A stretch of 27,457 bases of DNA from Methanosphaera sp. (GCA_013330915.1 DUHK01000176.1:16634-44090), one strand, 5' to 3'. Counted from the first letter of the stretch, positions 7,903 through 15,880 are shown. The notes: a model not told the origin generated them from the sequence alone. Numbers and translations are program-made.

Positions 7903-8418
7903 TTAGTTTCCTCCTAAGAATTCATTTTGTACTTTTACAATTTCAGTACTATTACTTGCCTCACTATAGGCTTCTAATAACTTTTCATTAAGTGAAATGA
8001 AGTGCGGACCCCATTTGAATGAATTCATTAAATCCTTAGCTTCATCTTTATAACCTACAATATATAATGTGGCACTTAATGCTTCAGCAGTTGACAATAT
8101 ACATGGTTTTCCATAGTTAACTGGATTTGCTGCAACTAAAAATGGAAGTAACCTATGATTTTTCTTAGATTTAAAATTAAAAGAAGAATTTTTTAATTTT
8201 TTCCAAGAACAATCCAATGCTGATAATCCATATTTTGTAATTTTATCCTTATCTTCTACAGAAACTGCCTTACTTGCTTCAGCATCTAACACTATAGCAT
8301 TATAAGGTATTTTACGCATATTATGTGTGATAAAAACCTTATTCTGCTTCTGTAGTTTTACAGAAGTACATCGTTTAGGATCACATTCTTTTGAATGATA
8401 AATTACAATTTTAGTCAT
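7903..8418 (-). CDS. tsr3: Tsr3-type 18S/16S rRNA aminocarboxypropyltransferase (DUF367)
   Basis: Tsr3 transfers the aminocarboxypropyl group of S-adenosylmethionine to a hypermodified uridine of small-subunit rRNA. The 171-residue product starts MTKIVIYHSKECDPKRCTSVKL, with the DPKRCTSxKL motif near the N-terminus typical of the family, then LDCSWKK and LPFLVAANPVNYGKP, STAEALSATLYIVG and FKWGPHF. The frame is open for 50 codons upstream to 8568, but those residues are hydrophobic, AT-driven and absent from the family, so I use the ATG at 8418. No SD precedes it, and the transcript may be leaderless. Its last codons contain the ribosome-binding site of rpl40e; both act in the ribosome. The assignment is secure. 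Confidence 0.92.
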   Translation of the reverse strand: MTKIVIYHSKECDPKRCTSVKLQKQNKVFITHNMRKIPYNAIVLDAEASKAVSVEDKDKITKYGLSALDCSWKKLKNSSFNFKSKKNHRLLPFLVAANPVNYGKPCILSTAEALSATLYIVGYKDEAKDLMNSFKWGPHFISLNEKLLEAYSEASNSTEIVKVQNEFLGGN

Positions 8419-8639
8419 ATTAAACTTTAAAAAAATTTTTTTAATGAATAAATAAATTCTATTTAATATATTATTCCAAATGAAACATAGAATAATATGA
8501 ATTATTAGAATAGTATTTATTATATATCTACTCCAAATAATAAAAAGATTTCTATTATAAAAATTCATTAAACCAAAATATATTAAAATAAAGAATGATA
8601 GTTATATACAGAAAAAACATCAGGGAAATGATTTATAAA

Positions 8640-9308
8640 ATGGATTTAAATTTATTTACGTTACTTGGCGAAATTGTAGTGATGATGTTATTTATATTGG
8701 CAATACTCATTGTTATAACTTTAATTCTTGGAATACACCTCATAAAAACCAAAAAACTTCTTTTTCCAGGAGTATTATTATTTGCACTTAATTTGACTTA
8801 TCCCATTATTAAAAATATATTCAAATGGTTACAACTTAATGATTTGTTGATTGATGAAATAAGTATCGACCTTAGAAACCGTATTAATCGTGACAATTTT
8901 AAAGAATTGGAAGCCAAGGACATCATAATGGTATTACCTCATTGTCTTAGAGCAACAGATTGTCCTGCAAAACTTAATGAATCTGGAATAAACTGCATTA
9001 AATGTGGCAACTGTTGTATTGGAACAATCAAGTCAATTTGTGATAAAAAAGGAATTGACATGTACATAGTTCCAGGATCCACATTTATTAAAAATGTTGT
9101 AAAGAAAAGACCATTTAAAGGAGTTATTGGTGTGGCATGCCCAGTTGATTTGAACTTGGCCATGATGTCTTTGGACAATTTTTGTCCACAGGGCGTTTAT
9201 CTCTTGAAAGATGGTTGTATCAATACAATAGTTAATGTTGATGAAGTCGTTGAACTAATTAATGTTACACTGCCAAAAACAGATTACAAAGCAGAAGATT
9301 TTAACTAA
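8640..9308 (+). CDS. DUF116 family membrane-anchored cysteine-rich protein
   Basis: The 222-residue product has two hydrophobic segments at its N-terminus (about residues 8-34 and 39-54) and a cytoplasmic-type domain with many cysteines: LPHCLRATDCPA, then CIKCGNCCIG, GVACPVDLNL and FCPQGV. This pattern identifies DUF116, a methanogen-rich family whose cysteines may bind an Fe-S cluster; the function is not established. Three in-frame ATGs compete (8595, 8628, 8640). GGAAATGAT, near the archaeal SD, lies 7 nt before 8640, so I choose that, with moderate certainty. The 3' end overlaps the convergent flavodoxin-fold gene by eight bases. Confidence 0.8.
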   Translation: MDLNLFTLLGEIVVMMLFILAILIVITLILGIHLIKTKKLLFPGVLLFALNLTYPIIKNIFKWLQLNDLLIDEISIDLRNRINRDNFKELEAKDIIMVLPHCLRATDCPAKLNESGINCIKCGNCCIGTIKSICDKKGIDMYIVPGSTFIKNVVKKRPFKGVIGVACPVDLNLAMMSLDNFCPQGVYLLKDGCINTIVNVDEVVELINVTLPKTDYKAEDFN

Positions 9309-9915
9309 TAACTTCTTGTCCAATTTCTTCTGCCTTTTTTATATGTTCTTTTAGTTTATTTAATTCTTTTTCTTTCATATATGTTGTTTCTGTAAAAAAA
9401 TACATCCCAGTTTCTTTTGTTTTTCCTGCAAGTCTGTCTTTTATGAAAATGGTTTCGAGGGCACTGATTTTACCATCTTCTTTTAAAGTCTCATAACTAC
9501 TTCCAGTACTGATTAAAAAGTTGGTTTTATCCATTGTTTTCATTGTCGCCTCATTTCCGTAATCATCATCATATTTAAATCCTTTGGTGAAGACTCTTGA
9601 AAAATATCCCACCAGTTTTGATGGTGCATCCATCCAGAATAATGGAAAAATGAAAGTCAGAAGGCTTGCAGCATTTATTTTTTCCTGTTCCCGAAGTATT
9701 TCTTCAGACAATTGATAATTCTTATTGTTATTTTCCCTTAGATATTCTTCCTCAGAGATATCCGGATTAAACTTTGAATCATACAAATCTGTCAGAGTAT
9801 AATCTATATTTTTTTTCTTTAAACCTCTAATATAAGCCTCCCTGATTTTGTAGGTTATTGATTTTTTACTTGGATGACAATAAATTATATGTACTTTAGG
9901 TTTTTTAGAATTCAT
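9301..9915 (-). CDS. flavodoxin-fold NAD(P)H dehydrogenase family protein
   Basis: The 204-residue protein belongs to the NQO/KefF/MdaB flavodoxin-like family. KVHIIYCHPSKKSITYKI at residues 7-24 is the FMN phosphate-binding strand-loop-helix, DLYDSKFNPDISEEEY follows as in the family, and FPLFWMDAPSKLVGYFSRVF is the typical segment WxxPxxLKGxxDRVF. ISTGSS then completes the flavin site. These proteins transfer two electrons from NAD(P)H to quinones or other acceptors; the acceptor here is unknown. The frame could start at 9993, but the extra 26 residues are hydrophobic and not part of the family, so I take ATG 9915. No ribosome-binding site is visible. It is divergent from the NifX-like gene, 81 nt away. 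Confidence 0.85.
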   Translation of the reverse strand: MNSKKPKVHIIYCHPSKKSITYKIREAYIRGLKKKNIDYTLTDLYDSKFNPDISEEEYLRENNNKNYQLSEEILREQEKINAASLLTFIFPLFWMDAPSKLVGYFSRVFTKGFKYDDDYGNEATMKTMDKTNFLISTGSSYETLKEDGKISALETIFIKDRLAGKTKETGMYFFTETTYMKEKELNKLKEHIKKAEEIGQEVIS

Positions 9916-9996
9916 AAAAATATATTTAGAAATTTGAGTTAATAAATAATAATAACTTACAACAAATATTATTTGTAGAGAATAGGGGGACATCTA

Positions 9997-10341
9997 ATGA
10001 AAAGGATTGGTGTGGCTGTTAAAGAAAACGGAAAACGTTTAGAACATTTTGGTATTTGCGAATATTTTATTGTCTACAAATATGATGAAAATAGCCATAA
10101 TATTGAATATGAGAATATATTATTCTCCTCAAAGGATCACAGACCAGACGGTGAGGAATGGGAAAAATCTGCAGATACCATTAAGGATTGTGACATTGTT
10201 ATCTGTGAAAAAATAGGTATGGTTGCCAGAGCTGAAGTTGAAAAAATGGGCATTAAAATTATAGAGAAAGATGGCCTTGTAGAAGATGCTCTTGATAATT
10301 TCATAAACATTGAGATTAAAAAGGCAAGTATCAAATTATGA
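9997..10341 (+). CDS. dinitrogenase iron-molybdenum cofactor (NifX/NafY-like) family protein
   Basis: The 114-residue product is a single NifX/NafY/NifB-C-type domain (PF02579-like). It begins MKRIGVAVKENGKRLEHFG, a usual start with a conserved HFG, and has FSSKDHRPDGEEWEK and DCDIVICEKIGMVARAEVEKMGIK, where the family has an I..GIG..A...L...GI segment. In nitrogen fixers it carries iron-molybdenum cofactor precursors. In methanogens such single-domain proteins are common and of unclear function; no nif gene is present here. A G-rich AGGGGG lies upstream of the ATG. A C-rich and T7 terminator follows. Family assignment is good, role open. Confidence 0.85.
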   Translation: MKRIGVAVKENGKRLEHFGICEYFIVYKYDENSHNIEYENILFSSKDHRPDGEEWEKSADTIKDCDIVICEKIGMVARAEVEKMGIKIIEKDGLVEDALDNFINIEIKKASIKL

Positions 10342-10347
10342 TTTAAC

Positions 10348-10368
10348 CTCCCACATAAAACTTTTTTT
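10348..10368 (+). terminator. CTCCCACATAA motif then T7 tract
   Basis: Seven nucleotides after the NifX-like stop lies CTCCCACATAA, then seven T at 10362-10368. The identical 11-mer occurs after the apgM stop (14434-14444). Probable archaeal transcription terminator. Confidence 0.5.
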
Positions 10369-10555
10369 AAAAAACATAGTATAATAATTATTTTTAATTA
10401 AACTTAATGGATTAAAAGTAAACCTAATTTTAACAAATATTCCTTAAATATTATTTATAATAACATTAAAAATATTTAACTATCTATAAAAATAATGATT
10501 TTAAAGCAGGAAAATAGGTTACAATAAAATAATTTTCTTGAAAGGAGTGTCTATT

Positions 10556-11401
10556 ATGCAAATAGATGAAAGTTGGTATAAACTATATGAGAAATTATAC
10601 GGAACCAACTTCAATAGATTTCTCACAGTAGGCAATAGAGAAAACGGGTATCAGAATTACAACATCAGAAACCTAAATGAACTTCGTGAGCACATTGAAG
10701 AAGGTTTTCCAAAAAATGAATTTTACATTAGTTTGTACAATTACAATACTGAAGAAAACATTCTCAGATGGAATAATACAGAACTTGACAAATACGAAAA
10801 ATTTGCTGAAAAAAATGGTATCTTGATACGGTTTAAACAAAACACGGACATAATCAAAGAAGAAATCGTGAATTTAAATGACATTCAAAAATTTATGTTC
10901 ATACGCAGATCAATAAATCTCGGTTCTAACAAAGATATTGTAAAAGAATGTGCCAAGGTATACAATTTCTTTAAAACACATTTCAATATAAAAGGATATC
11001 CCATGTTTAATGGATATGACGAATGTTTAATATATTACCGTACTAACGAAATAACATTAAAACACCCAAGTTTAACTTATCACAACCTTTACAAAATATT
11101 AGAAGAAAAGTTAGAACTTAAGACCATACTGTATGAAAACATAGAACCATATGCACAAATCATACCATTACCAGGTACACAAAACAAGAATTCAAGGTTA
11201 TACACACAATTATATTACCCTGACAATTCATATCAGGAAATTATGTTAAAAAGTCAGGAAAAATTCCTTGATGAAGAACAAATAGTGAACTTCGATACTT
11301 CTGAAGAATTAGAAGAGTTTATGAGAAGTATTGATGCGGAAATCACTGCCCAAGGTTCTAATAATAATTATAACTTTGATGATATTTGGAATGAAATTTA
11401 A
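10556..11401 (+). CDS. unrecognised protein, possible degenerate archaeo-eukaryotic primase fold
   Basis: The 281-residue protein has no familiar catalytic signature. The layout resembles archaeo-eukaryotic primases (PriS-like): EFYISLYNYN (55-64), a strand-like MFIRRSIN (114-121) where a DxD motif would be, KGYPMFNGYDECLIYY (146-161) where the primase SGxRGxH motif would be, and IIPLPGTQNKNSRLYTQL (202-219) like the RiPgTxNxKtGly strand of that fold. None of the catalytic Asp or His residues is retained, so any such domain is probably inactive. The C-terminal 40 residues are acidic and Asn-rich. The frame opens at a TTG (10538), but GGAG at 10544-10547 points to ATG 10556. No helpful neighbours; about 210 nt of AT-rich DNA precede it. 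Fold is a hypothesis. Confidence 0.75.
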   Translation: MQIDESWYKLYEKLYGTNFNRFLTVGNRENGYQNYNIRNLNELREHIEEGFPKNEFYISLYNYNTEENILRWNNTELDKYEKFAEKNGILIRFKQNTDIIKEEIVNLNDIQKFMFIRRSINLGSNKDIVKECAKVYNFFKTHFNIKGYPMFNGYDECLIYYRTNEITLKHPSLTYHNLYKILEEKLELKTILYENIEPYAQIIPLPGTQNKNSRLYTQLYYPDNSYQEIMLKSQEKFLDEEQIVNFDTSEELEEFMRSIDAEITAQGSNNNYNFDDIWNEI

Positions 11402-11699
11402 AATTATCACATAACCTTTCAAGAATTACCTTTTTTTACCAACTACTTTTTTTTAAAATAATATTAATATACAATAGTCAAGTATTTATTAAATAAAAGA
11501 TATAATATTAAAATAAGATATAGACTAGGTCTATGGTAATTTATAATTCTAAAATTATAAGAATTATTATAAAAGAATATGACTTAAAAAAAGTTATGTG
11601 TATCTAAATTTTTTTATAAAAAGCAGAACTTGTTTTATTTACCATATTGCGACCTGACGGATTCTTTCAAACTTAATAGATTTTAATATTTTAATTCAA

Positions 11700-11721
11700 T
11701 AATTAGTAGGGGTACTAATTA
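11700..11721 (+). repeat. 9-bp stem with GGGG loop in the S3Ae upstream region
   Basis: TAATTAGTA and TACTAATTA flank GGGG exactly. The right arm also forms part of AATTAAAATT (11717-11726), which can pair with 11688-11696 or with AATTTTAATT at 11771-11780, so alternative folds are possible. Confidence 0.5.
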
Positions 11722-11741
11722 AAATTCTAAACCCAACATGA

Positions 11742-11771
11742 TTACAGCACAAATAAGAATAATTGCTGTAA
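11742..11771 (+). repeat. 8-bp inverted repeat with 14-nt loop
   Basis: TTACAGCA (11742-11749) and TGCTGTAA (11764-11771) are perfect inverted copies. They contain G and C, unlike most AT-only repeats around them, and are enclosed by the 10-bp complementary segments 11717-11726 and 11771-11780. Confidence 0.5.
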
Positions 11772-11828
11772 ATTTTAATTAAACTAATAATATATTCATA
11801 AAAAAAATAAAAAGGAGATAATGATATA

Positions 11829-12407
11829 ATGGCAAAAGCAAGAAGACGAGTACGTGACACCTGGAAAGAAAAAGTATGGTATGAAATTTTAGCACCTGCA
11901 GACTTTGAAGAAGCAAGTTTAGGAACAAGTCCAGCTAGAGAACCTGAAATGTTAGTTGGTCGTAAAATCGAAACATCAATGCGTGAAATTACAGGGGATT
12001 TCAGCAGACAATACGTTAAATTATTCTTTGAAGTTGATCATGTAAGTGGTGAAAAAGCATACACAAAATTCACAGGACATAAAGTAACCACAGACTACAC
12101 CCGTAGTATGATTAGAAGAGGAACAAGTCGTATCGATTCAATTACTGATGCAACAACAAAAGATGGTAAAAAACTTAATGTACACATGTTAGCAATTACC
12201 GTAAAAAGAGCAAAATCATCACAACAAAAACTCATCAGAGAAACTATGACCAGGATGATTATCGAAAATGCTGCAGAAAAAACTTTAGATGAACTTGTAA
12301 AAGAAATCATCACCGGTAAATTCGCTTCAAACATTTACCACGAAGCTAAAAAAATCTATCCGCTTAAAAAAGTTGAAACTATCAAAACAAAAGTTTTAAA
12401 CAAATAG
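11829..12407 (+). CDS. rps3ae: 30S ribosomal protein S3Ae (eS1)
   Basis: The 192-residue basic protein matches archaeal S3Ae, the eS1 protein at the mRNA exit of the small subunit. Recognisable segments are the N-terminal MAKARRRVRDTWKEKVWYE, ETSMREITGDFSRQYVKLFF, a central KFTGHKVTTDYTRSMIRRG, TTKDGKKLNVHMLAITVKRAK, and C-terminal ASNIYHEAKKIYPLKKVE. An AAGGAG sequence about 11 nt before the ATG supports the start. The gene is alone, unlike many ribosomal genes, with a long inverted-repeat-rich region upstream. A TTCCCATAAC motif and T-rich sequence follow the stop. The assignment is secure. Confidence 0.97.
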   Translation: MAKARRRVRDTWKEKVWYEILAPADFEEASLGTSPAREPEMLVGRKIETSMREITGDFSRQYVKLFFEVDHVSGEKAYTKFTGHKVTTDYTRSMIRRGTSRIDSITDATTKDGKKLNVHMLAITVKRAKSSQQKLIRETMTRMIIENAAEKTLDELVKEIITGKFASNIYHEAKKIYPLKKVETIKTKVLNK

Positions 12408-12480
12408 ATTCCCATAACAGGAAGCGATTAAAAAATTCTTGACCTCCATCCACTTTTCTTTATTTTTTATCAAAAGATAT

Positions 12481-12489
12481 TATATTAAT
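12481..12489 (+). promoter_or_regulatory. TATA-like element for the DUF92 gene
   Basis: TATATTAAT is centred about 25 nt before the DUF92 ATG at 12509. In archaea transcription starts about 25 nt downstream of the TATA centre, so the message would begin at or very near the ATG. No SD is present, consistent with a leaderless transcript. Confidence 0.45.
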
Positions 12490-12508
12490 AAACCACAAAA
12501 ATTACTAT

Positions 12509-13186
12509 ATGATACAATTAATATTCCTCATAATTTGTGTAATATTCGGAATCATAGTCTACCTTACAGGTGCACTTGATTTACTAGGCTCATCTTTTGT
12601 TACAATTATTGGGATGTTTATAGTTATAACACGAGGATTTAATTGGTTAGCGATACTATTACTATTTCTATTCTTAGGCTCTGCATTTACTAAATTTAAA
12701 TCAGATTACAAAAGAAGGATAGGATTAAAACATGAACAGCGTACCATAAAAAACGTTGTATCAAACGGAATAGTACCAGTAGTAATGGCCTTATTTGGAA
12801 ACTATGCTGGATTTATAGGAGCTATAGCTACCGCCACTGCAGATACAATGGCAAGTGAAATCGGAGTTCTTAGTAAACCTATTCTGATAACCAGCAGAGA
12901 ACATGTGAAACCAGGTACTGATGGAGGTATATCACTACTTGGAACTGCGGCAGGTTTAATCGGAGCATTCATAATAGGATTAGCAGCTTATTTAATAAAT
13001 GTATCTCCAGAATTTACCACTAGCATACTGATAGCATTATTTGCGGGAATGATTGGCTGTTTTGCAGATAGTCTTTTAGGTGCAACATTAGAACGTAGTG
13101 GACTTTTTAACAATGAGCATGTTAACCTATCTGCCACAATAATTGGAGCATTAGTTGGTATCATTATAATAACTTTGGGAGCATGA
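12509..13186 (+). CDS. DUF92 (TIGR00297-type) integral membrane protein
   Basis: The 225-residue protein is hydrophobic along most of its length, with about six membrane segments. The conserved core reads FKSDYKRRIGLKHEQRTIKNVVSNG, then ATADTMASEIGVLSKP, VKPGTDGGISLLGTAAGL and ADSLLGATLERSG, the signature of DUF92. A plant member, VTE6, is a phytyl-phosphate kinase, so the archaeal protein may act on polyprenyl or lipid phosphates; this is inference. The gene overlaps the longest apgM frame and its GGGAG serves as ribosome-binding site for apgM, so both are cotranscribed and translationally coupled. Upstream there is no SD, and a TATA-like element at -25 suggests a leaderless message. Confidence 0.88.
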   Translation: MIQLIFLIICVIFGIIVYLTGALDLLGSSFVTIIGMFIVITRGFNWLAILLLFLFLGSAFTKFKSDYKRRIGLKHEQRTIKNVVSNGIVPVVMALFGNYAGFIGAIATATADTMASEIGVLSKPILITSREHVKPGTDGGISLLGTAAGLIGAFIIGLAAYLINVSPEFTTSILIALFAGMIGCFADSLLGATLERSGLFNNEHVNLSATIIGALVGIIIITLGA

Positions 13187-13191
13187 AAAAA

Positions 13192-14424
13192 ATGAAAGGA
13201 ATTATATTTGTAATTGATGGAATGGGTGATCGCCCAGTTAAAGAATTAGACAACAAAACACCATTAGAAGCTGCAAATACACCATACATGAACAAAATGG
13301 TTGAAGAAGGTATAACAGGAATTATGGACACCATAAGACCAGGTGTTAGACCAGGTAGTGACACTGCTCACTTAACTTTATTAGGATATGACCCATATGA
13401 AGTATATACAGGTCGTGGACCATTTGAAGCAGCAGGAGTTCATGTAGAAGTAAAACCAGGTGACATCGCATTTAGATGTAACTTTGCTACAGCAGAAGAT
13501 GATTTAACAGTTATTGATAGACGTGCAGGTAGGATTAGTAGTGGAACCGACAAAATCGCAGACACAATTAATCAAATGAAATTAGATGACAATGTTGAAA
13601 TCATATTCAAGGAATCTGATGCACACAGAGGAGTATTAGTTCTAAGAGGAAAAGGATTATCTGATAAAATTACAGATGCAGATCCAAAACATGAAGGTAA
13701 CAAACCAAAAACAGTTAAAGCAACAGATGATTCAGAAGAAGCAAAATACACTGCAGAACTTGTTAATGAATTTGTTAAACAATCCTATGAAATGTTAAAA
13801 GAACATCCTGTTAACTTAGAAAGAATTGAGGAAGGTAAAAATCCTGCAAACATAATTCTCCCTAGAGGTGGAGGAGAAGTACCTACCGTTGAATCATTCG
13901 AAGACAAATACGGCCTTAAAGGAGTATGTGTTGCAGAAACAGGAATCATCAAAGGTATTGCAAAAATTGCAGGAATGGACATAGTTGACATACCTGGAGC
14001 TACTGGTGGAATCACAACAGATTTAGAAAGTGTACGTGACTACATAGTTAAATATGCTAAGGATGAAAGCTATGATTTCATGCTTGTAAATGTTGACGGT
14101 GCAGACGAATGCGGTCATGATGGAGCAGCATTTGATAAAAGAGATTTCATAGAAAAAATCGATGCACTTATTATGAAAGAACTTTACGAAATCGATGATA
14201 TTGTATTATTCGTTACTGCAGACCACTCAACACCAGTCGGTGTAATGGACCATACAGGAGATCCTGTACCAGTATTTATTAAAGCAGACGGATTACGTGT
14301 AGATGATATTACAGAATATGGTGAAAGACAAGCAGCAAAAGGAGGATTATGTCGTATAAGAGGTACTGATGTAATGTATATCATAAGAGACCTCATGAAC
14401 GTAATCAGCAAATTCGGAGCATAA
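13192..14424 (+). CDS. apgM: cofactor-independent phosphoglycerate mutase, archaeal ApgM
   Basis: ApgM interconverts 3- and 2-phosphoglycerate without 2,3-bisphosphoglycerate, using two divalent metals and a phosphoserine. The 410-residue protein begins MKGIIFVIDGMGDRP; the nucleophile Ser lies in RPGSDTAHL (about residue 56). RGPFEAAG, DADPKHEG, LPRGGGEVP, NVDGADECGHDG and TADHSTP supply further alkaline-phosphatase-superfamily residues. A longer frame starts at the ATG at 13183, which overlaps the DUF92 stop as ATGA, but GGGAG at 13177-13181 is only one base from it and 10 nt from 13192, so 13192 is preferred. It lies downstream of DUF92 in the same unit. The assignment is secure. Confidence 0.96.
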   Translation: MKGIIFVIDGMGDRPVKELDNKTPLEAANTPYMNKMVEEGITGIMDTIRPGVRPGSDTAHLTLLGYDPYEVYTGRGPFEAAGVHVEVKPGDIAFRCNFATAEDDLTVIDRRAGRISSGTDKIADTINQMKLDDNVEIIFKESDAHRGVLVLRGKGLSDKITDADPKHEGNKPKTVKATDDSEEAKYTAELVNEFVKQSYEMLKEHPVNLERIEEGKNPANIILPRGGGEVPTVESFEDKYGLKGVCVAETGIIKGIAKIAGMDIVDIPGATGGITTDLESVRDYIVKYAKDESYDFMLVNVDGADECGHDGAAFDKRDFIEKIDALIMKELYEIDDIVLFVTADHSTPVGVMDHTGDPVPVFIKADGLRVDDITEYGERQAAKGGLCRIRGTDVMYIIRDLMNVISKFGA

Positions 14425-14457
14425 ACATATTATCTCCCACATAACCCCCATTATTAT

Positions 14458-14477
14458 AATAATCGAGATTATTTTTT
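14458..14477 (+). terminator. palindrome followed by T run after apgM
   Basis: AATAAT and ATTATT flank CGAG (14458-14473) and T's follow to 14477. It may end the DUF92-apgM transcript. It lies about 45 nt before glmM, so it could instead be a glmM regulatory site. A CTCCCACATAA motif (14434-14444) precedes it. Confidence 0.4.
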
Positions 14478-14518
14478 CAAAATTTCTAAAACTTGTTACT
14501 AAAGGAGAATGAATATTA

Positions 14519-15880
14519 ATGACAGAGAAGATACCAAAATTATTTGGAACATCAGGCATAAGAGGAGAGTACCAAAAAGAAGTAACACCCGAATTAGCAT
14601 TGGATGTTGCAAGAGCACTGGCCAAATACATTGGTGGAAAAGGTAAAAAAGTAGTTATTGGACGTGACACAAGAACAACCGGAAAACTTCTGGAAAATGT
14701 GATGTCCGCAGGACTACAAGAGTGTGGATGTGATGTACTCCTATTAGGTATGGTTCCTACACCAACAGTAGGTTATGCAACACTAAAAAAATGTGCTGAC
14801 GCAGGTATCATGATTACTGCTTCACACAATCCATCAAAATATAACGGTATTAAACTATGGAATGCTGATGGACTTGCATACAAACAGGAACAGGAAAGAG
14901 AAATTGAAAAAATAGTCCATGAAAAAACATTTGACAAAGTTGAATGGGATGAAATAGGTAAAGAGTATGATATCAGTTCATTCAAGGATGAATATGTTGA
15001 TGCAATAATAAAAATTTCTGAAATAGATCCATCAAAACCATTGAAAGTAGTTGTGGATTGTGCTAGTGGTGCAGGAAGCGAATTATCACCCGAAGCACTA
15101 AGACGTGCCGGTATGGATGTCATAACATTAAATGCCCAGCCAGATGGATTTTTCCCTGGACGTAACCCTGAACCAAACAGTGCCAACCTCCAGGAACTTA
15201 TGAAAACCGTGAAAGTTATTGGTGCAGATATTGGTCTTGCACATGATGGTGATGCCGACAGAATGATAGCAGTTGATGAAAATGGTAATTTATCCGACTT
15301 TGACAAGTTACTGACAATAATGGCCAAAGAATTTGGAGGAACTGTCGTTACAACCGTTGATGCCTCCGCATGCCTTGATACTGAAATGAAAAAAATGAAT
15401 GGTAAAGTGCTTAGAACTCCTGTAGGCGATGTTCATGTGGCTGAATCAATAAACAAAAACAATGCAACCTTTGGTGGAGAACCTTCAGGTACATGGCTAC
15501 ATCCAGATTTCTGCATGTGCCCTGATGGGTTATTATCAGGTTTAAGAATAGTGAAATGTGTCCAGGATCACGGAAAACTATCCGAACAGTTAGATGCCAT
15601 TGAAAGTTATCCAACAATAAGAGAAAAAGTGACATGTCCTAATGATAAGAAAAAACCTGTTATGGAATGTGTTGAAGCTTCTTTTTCTGAAGAATTTGAT
15701 GACATTGAAGAAATTCTTACAATTGACGGTGTCAGATTGTCATTTACCGATGGCAGCTGGGTTTTAATAAGACCTTCAGGTACGGAACCTTATGTGAGAA
15801 TTACAGCAGAAGGTAAAACACAGGAACACTTAGACCAAATCGAAGAAATATCCAAAAAATTCCTTGCAAATTTAATTTAA
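14519..15880 (+). CDS. glmM: phosphoglucosamine mutase
   Basis: This alpha-D-phosphohexomutase family enzyme would convert glucosamine-6-phosphate into glucosamine-1-phosphate, one step before GlmU. The 453-residue length is normal. The N-terminal FGTSGIRG phosphate loop, the catalytic serine in TASHNPSKYNGIK (S102), the metal-binding DGDADRM (D243, D245, D247), GGEPSGTW and the C-terminal RPSGTEPYVRI are all intact. The family also includes phosphomannomutases; the neighbouring glmU gene makes the glucosamine role most likely. UDP-GlcNAc feeds pseudomurein and glycosylation. GGAG lies about 12 nt before the ATG. A C-rich T7 terminator follows, so it may be separate from glmU, 181 nt on. Confidence 0.92.
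   Translation: MTEKIPKLFGTSGIRGEYQKEVTPELALDVARALAKYIGGKGKKVVIGRDTRTTGKLLENVMSAGLQECGCDVLLLGMVPTPTVGYATLKKCADAGIMITASHNPSKYNGIKLWNADGLAYKQEQEREIEKIVHEKTFDKVEWDEIGKEYDISSFKDEYVDAIIKISEIDPSKPLKVVVDCASGAGSELSPEALRRAGMDVITLNAQPDGFFPGRNPEPNSANLQELMKTVKVIGADIGLAHDGDADRMIAVDENGNLSDFDKLLTIMAKEFGGTVVTTVDASACLDTEMKKMNGKVLRTPVGDVHVAESINKNNATFGGEPSGTWLHPDFCMCPDGLLSGLRIVKCVQDHGKLSEQLDAIESYPTIREKVTCPNDKKKPVMECVEASFSEEFDDIEEILTIDGVRLSFTDGSWVLIRPSGTEPYVRITAEGKTQEHLDQIEEISKKFLANLI

Larger units (their letters stand above)
11402..11828. other. 427-nt intergenic region with several inverted repeats, upstream of S3Ae
   Basis: After two T-tracts (11431-11437, 11447-11454) that probably end the preceding gene, this region holds inverted repeats at 11520-11534 (ATAGAC-3-GTCTAT), 11541-11560 (TTATAATT-4-AATTATAA), 11700-11721 and 11742-11771. 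TTTTTATAAA at 11611-11620 could be a TATA box giving a start near 11640. Another TATA-like element at 11789-11797 is too close to the S3Ae ribosome-binding site (11814-11817) to leave it in the message, which favours the upstream one and a leader of about 190 nt. Confidence 0.5.

Noticed and set aside
8419..8568. 50-codon upstream extension of tsr3
   Set aside because: The residues are hydrophobic and AT-driven, absent from the DUF367 family; the ATG at 8418 gives the standard N-terminus.
9916..9993. 26-codon upstream extension of the flavodoxin-fold gene
   Set aside because: Flavodoxin-fold proteins begin near the KVHIIYCHPS strand; the extension has no family support and no ribosome-binding site.
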